Below, piece after piece: positions 45,179 through 53,440 of a stretch of DNA of 64,000 bases. The notes beneath the pieces were generated by a model that searched no databases, had not been told where the DNA came from, and was given only the letters and a program-made list of their open reading frames with translations. Each line of letters starts with the position of its first letter. The first letter of the stretch is position 1. Source of the DNA: Oenococcus sicerae. GTDB taxonomy: Bacteria > Bacillota > Bacilli > Lactobacillales > Lactobacillaceae. A program made the translations under genes and the position numbers. The stretch covers positions 744,001 to 808,000 of the forward strand of contig NZ_CP029684.2 of the NCBI RefSeq assembly GCF_004102045.2, written 5' to 3'.

Positions 45179-45535
45179 ATGAATTTTTTTAAAAAAAAGC
45201 AAAATAAAAACTTTGCACATGAAACAAAGGCTGACCAAACAGCCTCATTAATAAAGCATGGCACATTGATTCGCTACCAGTTATTTTTTTCCGGTCGCGT
45301 ACAGCACGTTGGTTTTCGTTTTGAGGCTGAGCAAGCGGCCTCTCAATTGATGCTGACTGGTTGGGTCAAAAACTTAGATAACGGTCAAGTGGCAATGGAA
45401 TTGCAAGGCAGCGATAGCAAAATAACTCAGTTCTTGACCTATATGCAGTCACTGGAATGGGTCAAAATAACACAGATCGACAAAAAAATTCTGCCCGTTG
45501 ATAGTCAGGAAACTAGTTTCTCAGTGAGAGGATAG
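45179..45535 (+). CDS. acyP: Acylphosphatase with N-terminal extension
   Basis: A 118-residue protein. The C-terminal 90 residues are an acylphosphatase, with catalytic Arg in GRVQHVGFRFEAEQAA and Asn in GWVKNLDNGQVAMELQG. About 28 Lys-rich residues precede the domain. I chose ATG 45179, with GTGGAG before it, over a GTG at 45167 inside that ribosome site. CCAC at 45155-45158 could pair with the GTGG of the ribosome site. Confidence 0.88.
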   Translation: MNFFKKKQNKNFAHETKADQTASLIKHGTLIRYQLFFSGRVQHVGFRFEAEQAASQLMLTGWVKNLDNGQVAMELQGSDSKITQFLTYMQSLEWVKITQIDKKILPVDSQETSFSVRG

Positions 45536-45565
45536 TCTTTGTTAACAATATATTTGGTCAATTAA

Positions 45566-46480
45566 TTAGCGATCAAAGAAGTGAATTTTAAAGAGAATGA
45601 CCAGTTCTACAAGGATCAAAATGCCTGTGATCACAAAAGTAAGGATCCAAGAATAAGCCAAGTGAGCCAGGGGCAGGTGTACATTCATACCATAAAAGCC
45701 TGTGACGATCGTTGGCACGGCCATTAAGGCTTGCAGCATGGTTAACACGCGCAGAGATTTGTCGAGCCTTTGATTGTTGAGATTTGAATAGGCACTAGAA
45801 ATGGTTGTAATGACATCTGCGGTCTGGTTGGCCATATCGATAGCTTGTGTGTTTTCAACCAAGACATCTGCAAAATACTCTTTTTGGTTATCGTTAACAC
45901 GATCACCTAAATAAGCCTGCAGGCGAGAGATGGCCGTTCGATCGGTTCTTAGCGAATCAAGCATATAAATCATTTGCGTTTCCAATTCCATTAATGAGGA
46001 AATGGCACCGGATTGAATTTTCTGCCGTAGATCGGATTGAATGATATTGCGTTTGCGGTTGATTACACTGATTGTGCTAATGTATTCGGCAACTAAGACA
46101 GAAATTGCGTTTAAGAAAACATCAATTGGCGTTAAACTGCTTTTGTCGAGATGATTTTCCCTTGCAAGTGCAAACAGTTTTTCAGAAATACGAGCAGTTG
46201 TTGATCGCGCAATTGTAAAAAAATTTCCTTTCTTATCAATTAGCATGCCAACCGGCTCAGTCGCAGAAAAAGGTGATTCGGGCGTAATAATATCGAAAAC
46301 AATCAACGCATTACCGCTGGGCTGGTCAATTTCTGTTCGTGCAGACTCATTGGGATCTAGTGCGTAAAAAAGTAATTCTCGTGTAACGCCGAGCTTAACT
46401 AACTGGTCTTGTTCAGCTTGGTTGGGATTTTTTGCCTCATACCAAGTCATTTTTTCATTAATATTATGTATTTTAAGCAT
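45566..46480 (-). CDS. corA: CorA-family Mg2+/divalent cation channel
   Basis: A 304-residue protein with a large cytosolic N-domain (about 1-235), rich in charged helices. Two C-terminal helices follow, with the diagnostic YGMN motif between them (GFYGMNVHLPLA). The tail is short and basic. It transports Mg2+ or related cations. Its start overlaps the end of the YdcF-like gene by eight bases, placing it last in the thiamine-transporter operon. Confidence 0.9.
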   Translation of the reverse strand: MLKIHNINEKMTWYEAKNPNQAEQDQLVKLGVTRELLFYALDPNESARTEIDQPSGNALIVFDIITPESPFSATEPVGMLIDKKGNFFTIARSTTARISEKLFALARENHLDKSSLTPIDVFLNAISVLVAEYISTISVINRKRNIIQSDLRQKIQSGAISSLMELETQMIYMLDSLRTDRTAISRLQAYLGDRVNDNQKEYFADVLVENTQAIDMANQTADVITTISSAYSNLNNQRLDKSLRVLTMLQALMAVPTIVTGFYGMNVHLPLAHLAYSWILTFVITGILILVELVILFKIHFFDR

Positions 46481-47570
46481 TAGTCAATCCCAAAAATAAT
46501 GCAATTATGAAACTGTTGATCAACAACAATAATAGCACGAACAAATGCTGTCTTTTTTTTATCAAAAGTATCGCGGCGAATTCTCTAAACCAGCCTGAAG
46601 CAAGATAATTTCTAGTTGTTTTTGCAGGTAGCCCGTTAATAGGCAGCTGCTGAGACAAGGCGATAAAATTGGCTCGAGCGAGATGATAAGAATTAGTTAC
46701 AAAAAGCAGTTGAAGCTGATCGATTTTTCCTTTGGTTTTATTATCTCGAATCACTTTCATAGATTTTTGGAAATTTTCCTTAGTGTTTGTTGACAGATCC
46801 TCCATTAATACTCTGGAAGTTAACAAACCTTTTTTGACTAGCCATTGTTTCATTGCCTGCGCTTCGCTAATACGCTCATCCGATCCTTTACCACCTGACA
46901 CGATGATCTTTGTTTCGGGATGCTGAAGAACAAAATTCAACCCAGCTTGTAAACGGTTCTGGAGATTTTCGGATATTTGGTCGCCCTTTAATAAACCAGC
47001 ACCCAATATAATCAGATAAGCATATTTTTTCCGCCGCAGACTGATTTTGTATCCAATTAAATTAACAAGGATGGTTTGGGTCATAAAGTCAGCAAAAACG
47101 AAACCAAGATAAATGACAAAGAGGGGTACAAAAGAGACTAAACCAGCTATGCTTTTAGGCATGTTGATATGAGCTAGTTGGATAAAAGCAAGCAAGCAAA
47201 GAACTGTAAACATGCTCATGACCAAATGGGTCGAAAAACGATAACGAGACCGATACTTAGCATTTTTGGACATTTTAAAACTCCAGATAACTAAAGTAAT
47301 GCCAGAATAAAAAGCTAATATGACGACCGAGGCGATTAGCAGCAGAATAACAAAACGCGTGACTTGAAAAAGATTGGCATTTAATTGACGTGTCCAAATG
47401 AACAGACCGAACAAAAAACTTTCAATTGCAAGATTCAAGAACCAACCGTTTTTCAAAAAACGATAATCTTTTCTAACGCTGTATGCAAATATGATAAGGA
47501 AAATTAAAGCGAGAGCAAAATAAGGGAATGCTGATCGTTGTGTGAAAGGGATTAAAAAATTTATAAACAC
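46473..47570 (-). CDS. YdcF-like DUF218 membrane protein
   Basis: A 365-residue protein. Five or more N-terminal helices are followed by a cytosolic or membrane-facing DUF218 domain (about 195-320). It shows AYLIILGAGLLKGDQISENLQNRL, IIVSGGKGSDERISEAQAMKQWL, EDLSTNTKENFQKS and FVTNSYHLARA. A final hydrophobic segment ends the protein. This ElyC/SanA/YdcF group is linked to envelope biogenesis in other bacteria, but the reaction is unknown. It follows ykoC by four bases. Confidence 0.8.
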   Translation of the reverse strand: MFINFLIPFTQRSAFPYFALALIFLIIFAYSVRKDYRFLKNGWFLNLAIESFLFGLFIWTRQLNANLFQVTRFVILLLIASVVILAFYSGITLVIWSFKMSKNAKYRSRYRFSTHLVMSMFTVLCLLAFIQLAHINMPKSIAGLVSFVPLFVIYLGFVFADFMTQTILVNLIGYKISLRRKKYAYLIILGAGLLKGDQISENLQNRLQAGLNFVLQHPETKIIVSGGKGSDERISEAQAMKQWLVKKGLLTSRVLMEDLSTNTKENFQKSMKVIRDNKTKGKIDQLQLLFVTNSYHLARANFIALSQQLPINGLPAKTTRNYLASGWFREFAAILLIKKRQHLFVLLLLLINSFIIALFLGLTNA

Positions 47571-47574
47571 AGGA

Positions 47575-48225
47575 CTATTTTATCAGTGCGGCAAGAACAC
47601 TGAGAATGATTAAAGCAAAAAATTCACTTATTTCTTTTAACTGTAAAGGTTTTTTATTATATTGTGTCCTGGCAGCCCCCTCTAAAAAACCGTGCGCATA
47701 CATAGCCTGGCTGAGATTATTGGACCAGACAATTGAATCGTAGATAGCTTTCATGTAGAGCTGGGGTGAAAAAATCGTTAAACGTACACCGCGCATTTTC
47801 CCAGAGGCTTTAATAATTTTGATTTGTCGATCCATTTTGGGTAGAAAATTTAAAGCGCCTAGAATACCGTAAACAAAGGTAGGATTTAATTTTAAATCTT
47901 GTTCCAGACTGCGCATTAATTCGGTTGTAGTCTGGCTATAGGCGATGATACTGCCTAAAAAAATATAGGCATAGACTCTTGTAGCCATAATCCAAGCGAA
48001 GATTTCAGAATGATCGCTGCTCAAATTAAAATACATATACCAACTGCCTACGGCGGGCATTATTCCGATAATGGCCAGCCAAAGGTATTTTTTTAAAGAA
48101 ATTTTTTTGATAAATAGGTAGAGCAAGGCCGCGAAAATAGTTAGAATATTCAACCAAAGCGAACGCACAAAGGCCAGTTCCAAACCAATGATGAAAACAA
48201 GAATGAATTTCAAGGCAGGTTTCAT
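47575..48225 (-). CDS. ykoC: ECF transporter T component (YkoC-like)
   Basis: A 216-residue energy-coupling membrane protein (CbiQ/EcfT family) with four or five N-terminal helices. The cytosolic coupling helix contains ASGKMRGVRLTIFSPQLY and the second short motif AMYAHGFLEGAART (AxxxRG-like). It joins the two S components to the YkoD ATPase. It overlaps ykoD by four bases. Confidence 0.87.
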   Translation of the reverse strand: MKPALKFILVFIIGLELAFVRSLWLNILTIFAALLYLFIKKISLKKYLWLAIIGIMPAVGSWYMYFNLSSDHSEIFAWIMATRVYAYIFLGSIIAYSQTTTELMRSLEQDLKLNPTFVYGILGALNFLPKMDRQIKIIKASGKMRGVRLTIFSPQLYMKAIYDSIVWSNNLSQAMYAHGFLEGAARTQYNKKPLQLKEISEFFALIILSVLAALIK

Positions 48226-49493
48226 GGCAAGCTCTCCAATTGGGTCAAGTGATGGTTATGAATCAGATAAGCTGCATTGATAATTTTGTCTAGGGCAAAA
48301 AGTTGATGACTTGTGAATATTTTAGTTGATCGAGTGCTGTTCAAAAAATCAATTAAATTTAAGACGGAATTTTTATCTAATCCGGTGAAAGGTTCATCTA
48401 ATAGCATAATATCTGGTGCTTGGATTCCAAGCAGCAATATTTGTAGTTTCTTGCGTTCGCCGCCGGAAAGTGTGTACACGGATGAATTTAATAATTGATC
48501 TAAGGACAATTTTTGTAGCCAATCAGTTATTTGATCGTCGGTCAGACTATGATGAAATTTTTTTCTCTTGCTAAGCTCGATCTCTTCTTTAACAGTTATT
48601 TTTAAAAAACTGTCACTGGCATTCTGAAAAGCTAATGACAATTTACCAGTTTTTTTAATCTGACCTTGGTATTTTTCCAAGCCAGCGATGGCTTTTAACA
48701 AAGTGGATTTTCCCGAACCGTTTTCTCCATTGATCAACACATTTTGTGATTCGTAAATCTGTGCTTGGGTTTTTTCTAAAAGTATCTGATCGGGAAAATG
48801 GATGGATAGCTTTTGTAAAAGAATGCGCAAAGGCATTGATCCCTGGACTAACTGGAAATGAGATTCATAGGCAAAGCGCTGATAAAATTCCGAGAATTTT
48901 TCTTTGGAAAGTAGTCTAATTGCTTGATTTTCGAAAAGAAAAATTCGATCAGCCATATCTCTATAAAGTAGTGGATCGTGATCAGCTATGATAATCGTTT
49001 TTCCTTGCTGCTGTAATTGCTGAATTTTTGTGAGCAAAAAACGCGTATTAGTCATATCAACGTTAGCGAAAGGTTCATCCAAAATAATCAAATTAGAATC
49101 CAGATTAACTGCTTCTGCTAAAGCTAATCGTTGTTGCTCACCGCCAGAGAGGGTCTCAACGCTTTGGTTTTTTTTATTCAATAAATTGAAATCTGACAAG
49201 ATATTGTTAATTTTATTTTCAATTTGATCACTTGGCAGACGATTATTCTCTAGTAGAAAAATTAATTCTAAAAAAGGAGTTGCCATCGTGAATTGCTGAT
49301 CGGAATCCTGGAAAACACGAGCAGTCGTTTTCGGGTATTTTTTGACGATCTCATTAATAAAGGTTGTTTTACCAGATCCAGAGACACCCGATAACAAAAT
49401 AAAATCGCCAGAATTAATCGAGAGATCAACTTTTTTTAAAATTATTTTGTCCTCAACGGAAATATCTTGATTGTTGAATAAAATTTGTGGCAA
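48222..49493 (-). CDS. ykoD: ECF transporter dual ATPase (YkoD-like)
   Basis: A 423-residue protein with two fused ABC ATPase domains. Domain 1 has Walker A GVSGSGKTTF, signature LSGGEQQRLALAEA and Walker B LIILDEPFANVD. Domain 2 has NGENGSGKSTLLKAIAG, LSGGERKKLQILLLG and IMLLDEPFTGLDK. This fused form is typical of YkoD, which powers thiamine or hydroxymethylpyrimidine uptake. It begins directly after ykoE and overlaps ykoC. Confidence 0.9.
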   Translation of the reverse strand: MPQILFNNQDISVEDKIILKKVDLSINSGDFILLSGVSGSGKTTFINEIVKKYPKTTARVFQDSDQQFTMATPFLELIFLLENNRLPSDQIENKINNILSDFNLLNKKNQSVETLSGGEQQRLALAEAVNLDSNLIILDEPFANVDMTNTRFLLTKIQQLQQQGKTIIIADHDPLLYRDMADRIFLFENQAIRLLSKEKFSEFYQRFAYESHFQLVQGSMPLRILLQKLSIHFPDQILLEKTQAQIYESQNVLINGENGSGKSTLLKAIAGLEKYQGQIKKTGKLSLAFQNASDSFLKITVKEEIELSKRKKFHHSLTDDQITDWLQKLSLDQLLNSSVYTLSGGERKKLQILLLGIQAPDIMLLDEPFTGLDKNSVLNLIDFLNSTRSTKIFTSHQLFALDKIINAAYLIHNHHLTQLESLP

Positions 49494-50114
49494 TTATTTA
49501 ACTAATCTTGCTCTTTTCAAAAAGAAATAAATGACAAATACGAGGATACCGGCAAAAAATAAAATGGAAACAAACCAAATAATTAGGAGAGACAAAGTAA
49601 AATTGACGGGTATTTTGTCGTACGCAGCGTAAAAATAATTGTAGCCGAAAGAGAGAACTGTGCTTGTTATAGTTGAAAACCATAGACCGACAAGCGGTTT
49701 TTTATAGCCGGCTAGCGCAAACCCTAATTCACTGCCTGCACCTTGAACAAGGCCCCAAATTAGATCAGTGGTGCCCCAGGTAGATCCAATCGCCATTTTG
49801 ACGATTGCAGCCAGCAGTTCACCAAGCAGGGCTGAACCAGGTTTTTTAATGATTAATGCTGAAACAGGGCCAGCCATAACCCACAAACCAATAGTTGCAG
49901 CAGTCATAACCTGTTGAGAAACCTGGCTGGCACCGACGGTCAGTGTGATCGAATGCAACGATAGAAAACTAATGAGTGGTTTAGTTATCGAAGCAAAAGC
50001 ATTATGGGAAATTTTTAAAACATAAAACATGACGCCGAAAATCATACCGATTAAAACAACCATCATGATATCTTTAATTTTCCATCCACTTGTATTAGAA
50101 GTTCTTACTGCCAC
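49494..50114 (-). CDS. ykoE: YkoE-family ECF substrate-binding component, copy 2
   Basis: A 206-residue membrane S component with about six helices. It has WKIKDIMMVVLIGMIFGVMFY, ISFLSLHSI, TIGLWVMAGPVSALIIKKPGSALLGELLAAIV and WGLVQGAGSELGFA. I chose GTG 50114, six bases after GGAGGG. An in-frame ATG at 50207 would translate the riboswitch itself and is rejected. It is a paralogue of the gene at 50275. YkoE proteins bind thiamine or its pyrimidine precursor. Confidence 0.85.
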   Translation of the reverse strand: MAVRTSNTSGWKIKDIMMVVLIGMIFGVMFYVLKISHNAFASITKPLISFLSLHSITLTVGASQVSQQVMTAATIGLWVMAGPVSALIIKKPGSALLGELLAAIVKMAIGSTWGTTDLIWGLVQGAGSELGFALAGYKKPLVGLWFSTITSTVLSFGYNYFYAAYDKIPVNFTLSLLIIWFVSILFFAGILVFVIYFFLKRARLVK

Positions 50115-50132
50115 TGGATACCCTCCGCATAT

Positions 50133-50162
50133 AAAAAGAGTCGAAAGATAACGACTCTTTTT
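50133..50162 (-). terminator. Riboswitch-linked intrinsic terminator
   Basis: On the minus strand AAAAAGAGTCG pairs with CGACTCTTTTT around an eight-base loop, between the TPP-like aptamer and the ykoE ribosome site. It is placed as an expression platform. Confidence 0.85.
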
Positions 50163-50164
50163 CG

Positions 50165-50250
50165 CTATCTCCCCACGCAGGAAATAATCTACGAGTTTGA
50201 TGGACAAGTCTCAGCCAATAAATACGGACACCTTTGTCAGGAATCTCCAA
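50165..50250 (-). promoter_or_regulatory. Diverged TPP riboswitch aptamer (THI-box-like)
   Basis: On the minus strand the region shows AGGTGTCC, the hallmark GGCTGAGA, then ACTCGTAGATTATTTCCTGCGTGGGGA. The last part mirrors the CTGATCTGGATAATGCCAGCGTAGGGA part of THI boxes; CGTAG/CTGCG can form P5 and GACAA/TTGTC a P2-like stem. A terminator and thiamine-type transporter genes follow. Several normally invariant bases differ (GTCC for ACCC, GATTATTT for GATAATG), so ligand binding may be altered. Confidence 0.62.
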
Positions 50251-50260
50251 CTCTTTACTG

Positions 50261-50266
50261 ATTCTA
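50261..50266 (-). promoter_or_regulatory. Candidate -10 for the riboswitch leader
   Basis: TAGAAT on the minus strand lies just before the aptamer and 9 bases after the stop of the upstream ykoE paralogue. There is no consensus -35. Confidence 0.3.
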
Positions 50267-50274
50267 GCATAGAC

Positions 50275-50880
50275 TCACTTGACTATTTTTGCTTTTTTTA
50301 ATAGTTGAAAAATAATAAAATCAATCACACCAGAAAAAATAAAAATCGATAGAAACCAGATCACAAACAAAATCAAGACATAGTCAAAACTAAATTTATA
50401 ATAAGATTTTTCAAAATAGTGATAGATGAAACTGATCAAACTAGCTGTGACAGTTGATAGCCAAAGACCAAGCATTGGTTTTTTATATCTCGTTGCTGCA
50501 AAACCAGCTTCGATTCCGGCACCTTGAACGACTCCCCAAATAATGTCTAGGACACCCCAAGCTGAACCGATCGCTAATTCAACAATTGAAGCCACAACGT
50601 TAGTTAGAAAAGCAGATCCGGGTTTTTTGATAATAAGGGCTGCAATTGGTCCTGCCATAAGCCACAAACCGGTTGTTGCAGCGGTCGTGACTTGCGCAGC
50701 GACTAAGGATGTTGATAATGAACTTGCTAAAGAATGTCCTGTCAAAAAGCTGGCAATTGGTGCTGTCATGCTCATAAAGGCTGTCCAGGGAATTCCAAAA
50801 GCAAAATACAAAACACCGAAAATAACACCAATCAAACCAGCTAAAATGACTTCTCTAATTTTCCAACTATTCTTCTGCAT
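50275..50880 (-). CDS. ykoE: YkoE-family ECF substrate-binding component, copy 1
   Basis: A 201-residue paralogue of the next gene, with matching blocks WKIREVILAGLIGVIFGVLYFAFG, TGHSLASSLSTSLVAAQVTTAATTGLWLMAGP and WGVVQGAGIEAGFAATRYKKPMLGLW. I chose ATG 50880 (MQKNS), with GGGGAG upstream, over an ATG at 50901. No riboswitch was seen before it. It is probably a second S component using the same YkoCD module. Confidence 0.85.
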   Translation of the reverse strand: MQKNSWKIREVILAGLIGVIFGVLYFAFGIPWTAFMSMTAPIASFLTGHSLASSLSTSLVAAQVTTAATTGLWLMAGPIAALIIKKPGSAFLTNVVASIVELAIGSAWGVLDIIWGVVQGAGIEAGFAATRYKKPMLGLWLSTVTASLISFIYHYFEKSYYKFSFDYVLILFVIWFLSIFIFSGVIDFIIFQLLKKAKIVK

Positions 50881-50916
50881 TAATTCTCCCCATTCGCACA
50901 CAAAATTTATCTAAGC

Positions 50917-50930
50917 GCTAAAATTTTAGC
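50917..50930. promoter_or_regulatory. 14-bp perfect palindrome with overlapping divergent -10s
   Basis: GCTAAAATTTTAGC lies between ykoE copy 1 (minus) and the pseudouridine synthase gene (plus). It offers TAAAAT as a -10 on both strands, and an AAGCGCT cre-like core overlaps its left end. Confidence 0.45.
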
Positions 50931-50933
50931 ATA

Positions 50934-51842
50934 GTGTCATCTTATCAATATAGTTTTATAGTCAGTGGGATTTTTGTTAGCAAAAGTGTCAAAGAATTAT
51001 TGCGTTATTGGCTGGTTCCGCGTTTTATTCGTGGCGTGTTACGGCAGAATAAACGCTTATTTGTCAATGGACAGAATGTTTCGACGGCAACAGTCCTGCA
51101 AGATGGCGATGAACTCACTTTTCGACTAAATATTCAGGATTTCCACAAGCAGCAACACTATTCTGCTAATAAGCAGTATCAGGTCAGGATTCTATTTGAG
51201 ACTGAGGATTATGTGATCGTTAATAAGCCGGCTGCTATGAAAATGCACCCGCATTCGCCTGATGAAAACGACACATTATTGAATTACGCTGAAGCTGTGC
51301 TAAAAGATCACGCTTCACGTGGACAGGCGGCCCATGCTTTTATGGTGCATCGCATTGATAAGGATACATCGGGCGTTGTCCTCATTGCTAAAAATCCATT
51401 AGCTGTCGCAATTTTAGATCAACTATTAGCTAAAAAGAGGATTAAACGGACCTATTTGGCCTGGGTATCCGGCAATTTGCAAGACAACGCCGGTATCATC
51501 GATCGAGCAATTGCGGTGGATCCAAATGATCCCTATAAGAGAGTAGTTAGTGATGGTGGCGGATTGCCAGCCATCACACATTGGCAAAAAATCCATACTG
51601 TTTATCAAAATACTTTATTACGGATCAATCTAGAAACTGGCCGGACACATCAAATTCGAGTCCATTTAGCGGCCATCGGGCATCCGTTAGTCGGTGATCG
51701 CCTATATCATGGCCGCGATTATCCACGCCTGCTTTTACATTCAGCAACGATTAAATTACCATCACTTTTTTCCGACTATACGGTGTGCCGATCTATCACG
51801 GCAGCGATCCCTAAGGACTTTCCCCGCCAATTGAAATTGTAA
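50934..51842 (+). CDS. RluA/RluD-family pseudouridine synthase
   Basis: A 302-residue enzyme isomerising uridines in rRNA or tRNA. An S4-like N-terminal part (about 20-65) is followed by the catalytic domain. It shows VIVNKPAAMKMHP, MVHRIDKDTSGVVLIAKNP with the catalytic Asp, and LETGRTHQIRVHLAAIGHPLVGDRLY. The GTG start has no Shine-Dalgarno and lies nine bases after a TAAAAT. Target uridine unknown. Confidence 0.92.
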   Translation: MSSYQYSFIVSGIFVSKSVKELLRYWLVPRFIRGVLRQNKRLFVNGQNVSTATVLQDGDELTFRLNIQDFHKQQHYSANKQYQVRILFETEDYVIVNKPAAMKMHPHSPDENDTLLNYAEAVLKDHASRGQAAHAFMVHRIDKDTSGVVLIAKNPLAVAILDQLLAKKRIKRTYLAWVSGNLQDNAGIIDRAIAVDPNDPYKRVVSDGGGLPAITHWQKIHTVYQNTLLRINLETGRTHQIRVHLAAIGHPLVGDRLYHGRDYPRLLLHSATIKLPSLFSDYTVCRSITAAIPKDFPRQLKL

Positions 51843-51862
51843 ACGCAGCCTGCCATATTACA

Positions 51863-51889
51863 TTGACACAAATAGTAATATGTTATAAA
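51863..51889 (+). promoter_or_regulatory. Promoter of the padR operon
   Basis: A consensus TTGACA (51863-51868), a short 15-base spacer and an extended TGT-TATAAA -10. AT-rich partial dyads around the -10 could bind PadR itself. Confidence 0.5.
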
Positions 51890-51919
51890 TTAATCATAGA
51901 AGCAAGAGGAGGAGGCGGC

Positions 51920-52264
51920 ATGACACAAGAAATATCTAAAGATATGATTCGTGGCGTCACTGAAGCGATTATTTTGAATGTTTTAGAATCTGGCGATTCA
52001 TACGGATATCAGATCTCAAAACAGATTAGAGCTATCACTAATGGTGAATATCAACTTAATGAAGCAACTTTGTATACAGTTTTCCGGCGTCTGTCAGCTC
52101 AGGGCTTAGTCAAAAATTATTATGGCAATGACGATGAAAACCAGGGCGGCCGCAGAAAATACTACAGTTTGACTCCGACTGGTGAAGCTGAGCTCGCCAA
52201 GTCAAAGGCAGAGTGGCGGTTTTCAAAAAAAATTATTGATAAGTTGCTAACGGAGAACAAATAA
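51920..52264 (+). CDS. PadR-family transcriptional regulator
   Basis: A 114-residue winged-helix regulator. It has MIRGVTEAIILNVLESGDSYGYQISKQI, NEATLYTVFRRLSAQGLVKNYYG and GGRRKYYSLTPTGEAEL, matching the PadR core. The C-terminal dimerisation helix is short. An AGGAGGAGG ribosome site precedes ATG 51920; an upstream TTG start would run through that site and is rejected. Its stop overlaps the ATG of the HAAS/DUF4097 gene, a classic PadR-partner arrangement. Confidence 0.92.
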   Translation: MTQEISKDMIRGVTEAIILNVLESGDSYGYQISKQIRAITNGEYQLNEATLYTVFRRLSAQGLVKNYYGNDDENQGGRRKYYSLTPTGEAELAKSKAEWRFSKKIIDKLLTENK

Positions 52265-53388
52265 TGGACACATTAATCAAAAACAAATTAACCCAGTTAT
52301 TTAAAGATTACGTACCTTCTTCGGATTTAGACGATCTGCACGATGAAATGTATGATGATTTGTTTGAAAGCGCCAACGATATCAAACATACAGAACAATT
52401 ATCTGATCAGGAATCAGTGGCCAAAGCTTTTCAGCAAATGGGCGATCTAGCTGACGTAATTGCAAAGACCGGGACAAAGAAAAGCAGTCATTCATTTGCT
52501 TTTGAATTCGTTTTCGACAGTAAAAAACAACAGAAGATTATTTATGAGGATGATTTTTCTCTAGAAAAAATTGACCAAATTGATCTGAGTTTTAAGTCGG
52601 ATGCGGTCAGGATCGTGTCAACCTCGTCAGAGAAATTAAAGGTGACGCAATACGCTAAAACGAATCTATTAAATGAGCCTCTAGTACAAGTAAGTCGCAA
52701 AAACAGTCGACTTATGCTGCTGCTGCCTGAAAATCATCATATTACGATCGGTCTTTTCGCTAGCGACCTGCAGCAACCGAAATTGTTAATTGAACTGCCC
52801 CAAAGGTTCACAGGTCAATTGAATACACGTTTTTCGTCAGGTAGTTTGCACTTAAGCGATCTACAAAACAAACTATTAAGCGAAGCCCATTTTACTTCTG
52901 GTCTTTTACAGATCGACAAGTGTTTCTTTAGTAATTTTAACAGCATTTTTTCGTCCGGTTCCGTTAAAATAAAACAATCTTCTTTCGAAAACTCAAACAC
53001 TAATTTTTCTTCTGGGAGTATTCGTTTGAAGGATGTTGAGGGACGATACGCGATTCAAGGCAGTTCAGGTTCCATTCATCTTGATAATGTGAATGGAGCT
53101 GGTTCGACTGCTATCAGATCCGGATCTGTTCATGCATCTTTTCAAAAAGTAACTGATGACCTCAACTTCTCTGCAGCATCGGGTAGTTTGAAAATACATT
53201 TGCCCCATGAAGATCAATTTAGTTTCAAACTAGCGTCTCGATCAGGCAGTGTTAAAATTCGTGATAATTTCAATGCTGAAATTAATTTTGATATCGATTC
53301 GAATTCAGGAAAACTGGGCTCAGTTGGTGATCCGACCCAATATCGTGTTAGCGCGCAAACTGCTTCTGGCAGTGCTGTGATTGATTAG
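52264..53388 (+). CDS. HAAS-DUF4097 (toastrack) protein, PadR partner
   Basis: A 374-residue protein. The N-terminal helical HAAS-like domain (about 1-75) reads KLTQLFKDYVPSSDLDDLHDEM...VAKAFQQMGDLADVI. A DUF4097 beta-repeat domain follows. From about residue 185 an approximately 18-20-residue unit recurs around a (F/S)SSGS-hydrophobic core (FSSGSLHL, FSSGSVKI, FSSGSIRL, GSSGSIHL, IRSGSVHA, AASGSLKI, SRSGSVKI, TASGSAVI). No signal peptide or membrane helix is seen, so it is predicted cytosolic, unlike many HAAS proteins with membrane segments. The family is thought to act in signalling or surface scaffolding; the role here is unknown. Confidence 0.78.
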   Translation: MDTLIKNKLTQLFKDYVPSSDLDDLHDEMYDDLFESANDIKHTEQLSDQESVAKAFQQMGDLADVIAKTGTKKSSHSFAFEFVFDSKKQQKIIYEDDFSLEKIDQIDLSFKSDAVRIVSTSSEKLKVTQYAKTNLLNEPLVQVSRKNSRLMLLLPENHHITIGLFASDLQQPKLLIELPQRFTGQLNTRFSSGSLHLSDLQNKLLSEAHFTSGLLQIDKCFFSNFNSIFSSGSVKIKQSSFENSNTNFSSGSIRLKDVEGRYAIQGSSGSIHLDNVNGAGSTAIRSGSVHASFQKVTDDLNFSAASGSLKIHLPHEDQFSFKLASRSGSVKIRDNFNAEINFDIDSNSGKLGSVGDPTQYRVSAQTASGSAVID

Positions 53389-53427
53389 AGTTTTTTTAAC
53401 TTAATCTATGTTTAATCGCATCGGGCT

Positions 53428-53433
53428 TATAAT
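53428..53433 (+). promoter_or_regulatory. -10 of the Ser-rich gene (leaderless)
   Basis: TATAAT ends seven bases before ATG 53441. There is no Shine-Dalgarno sequence between. Confidence 0.45.
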
Positions 53434-53440
53434 CTAAGCA

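Noticed and set aside
50115-50207. Longer ykoE start at ATG 50207
   Set aside because: The added residues are a translation of the TPP-like aptamer and terminator. GTG 50114 has a proper GGAGGG site.
51863-51919. Extended PadR start at TTG 51863
   Set aside because: The extension would translate the promoter -35 and the AGGAGGAGG ribosome site.
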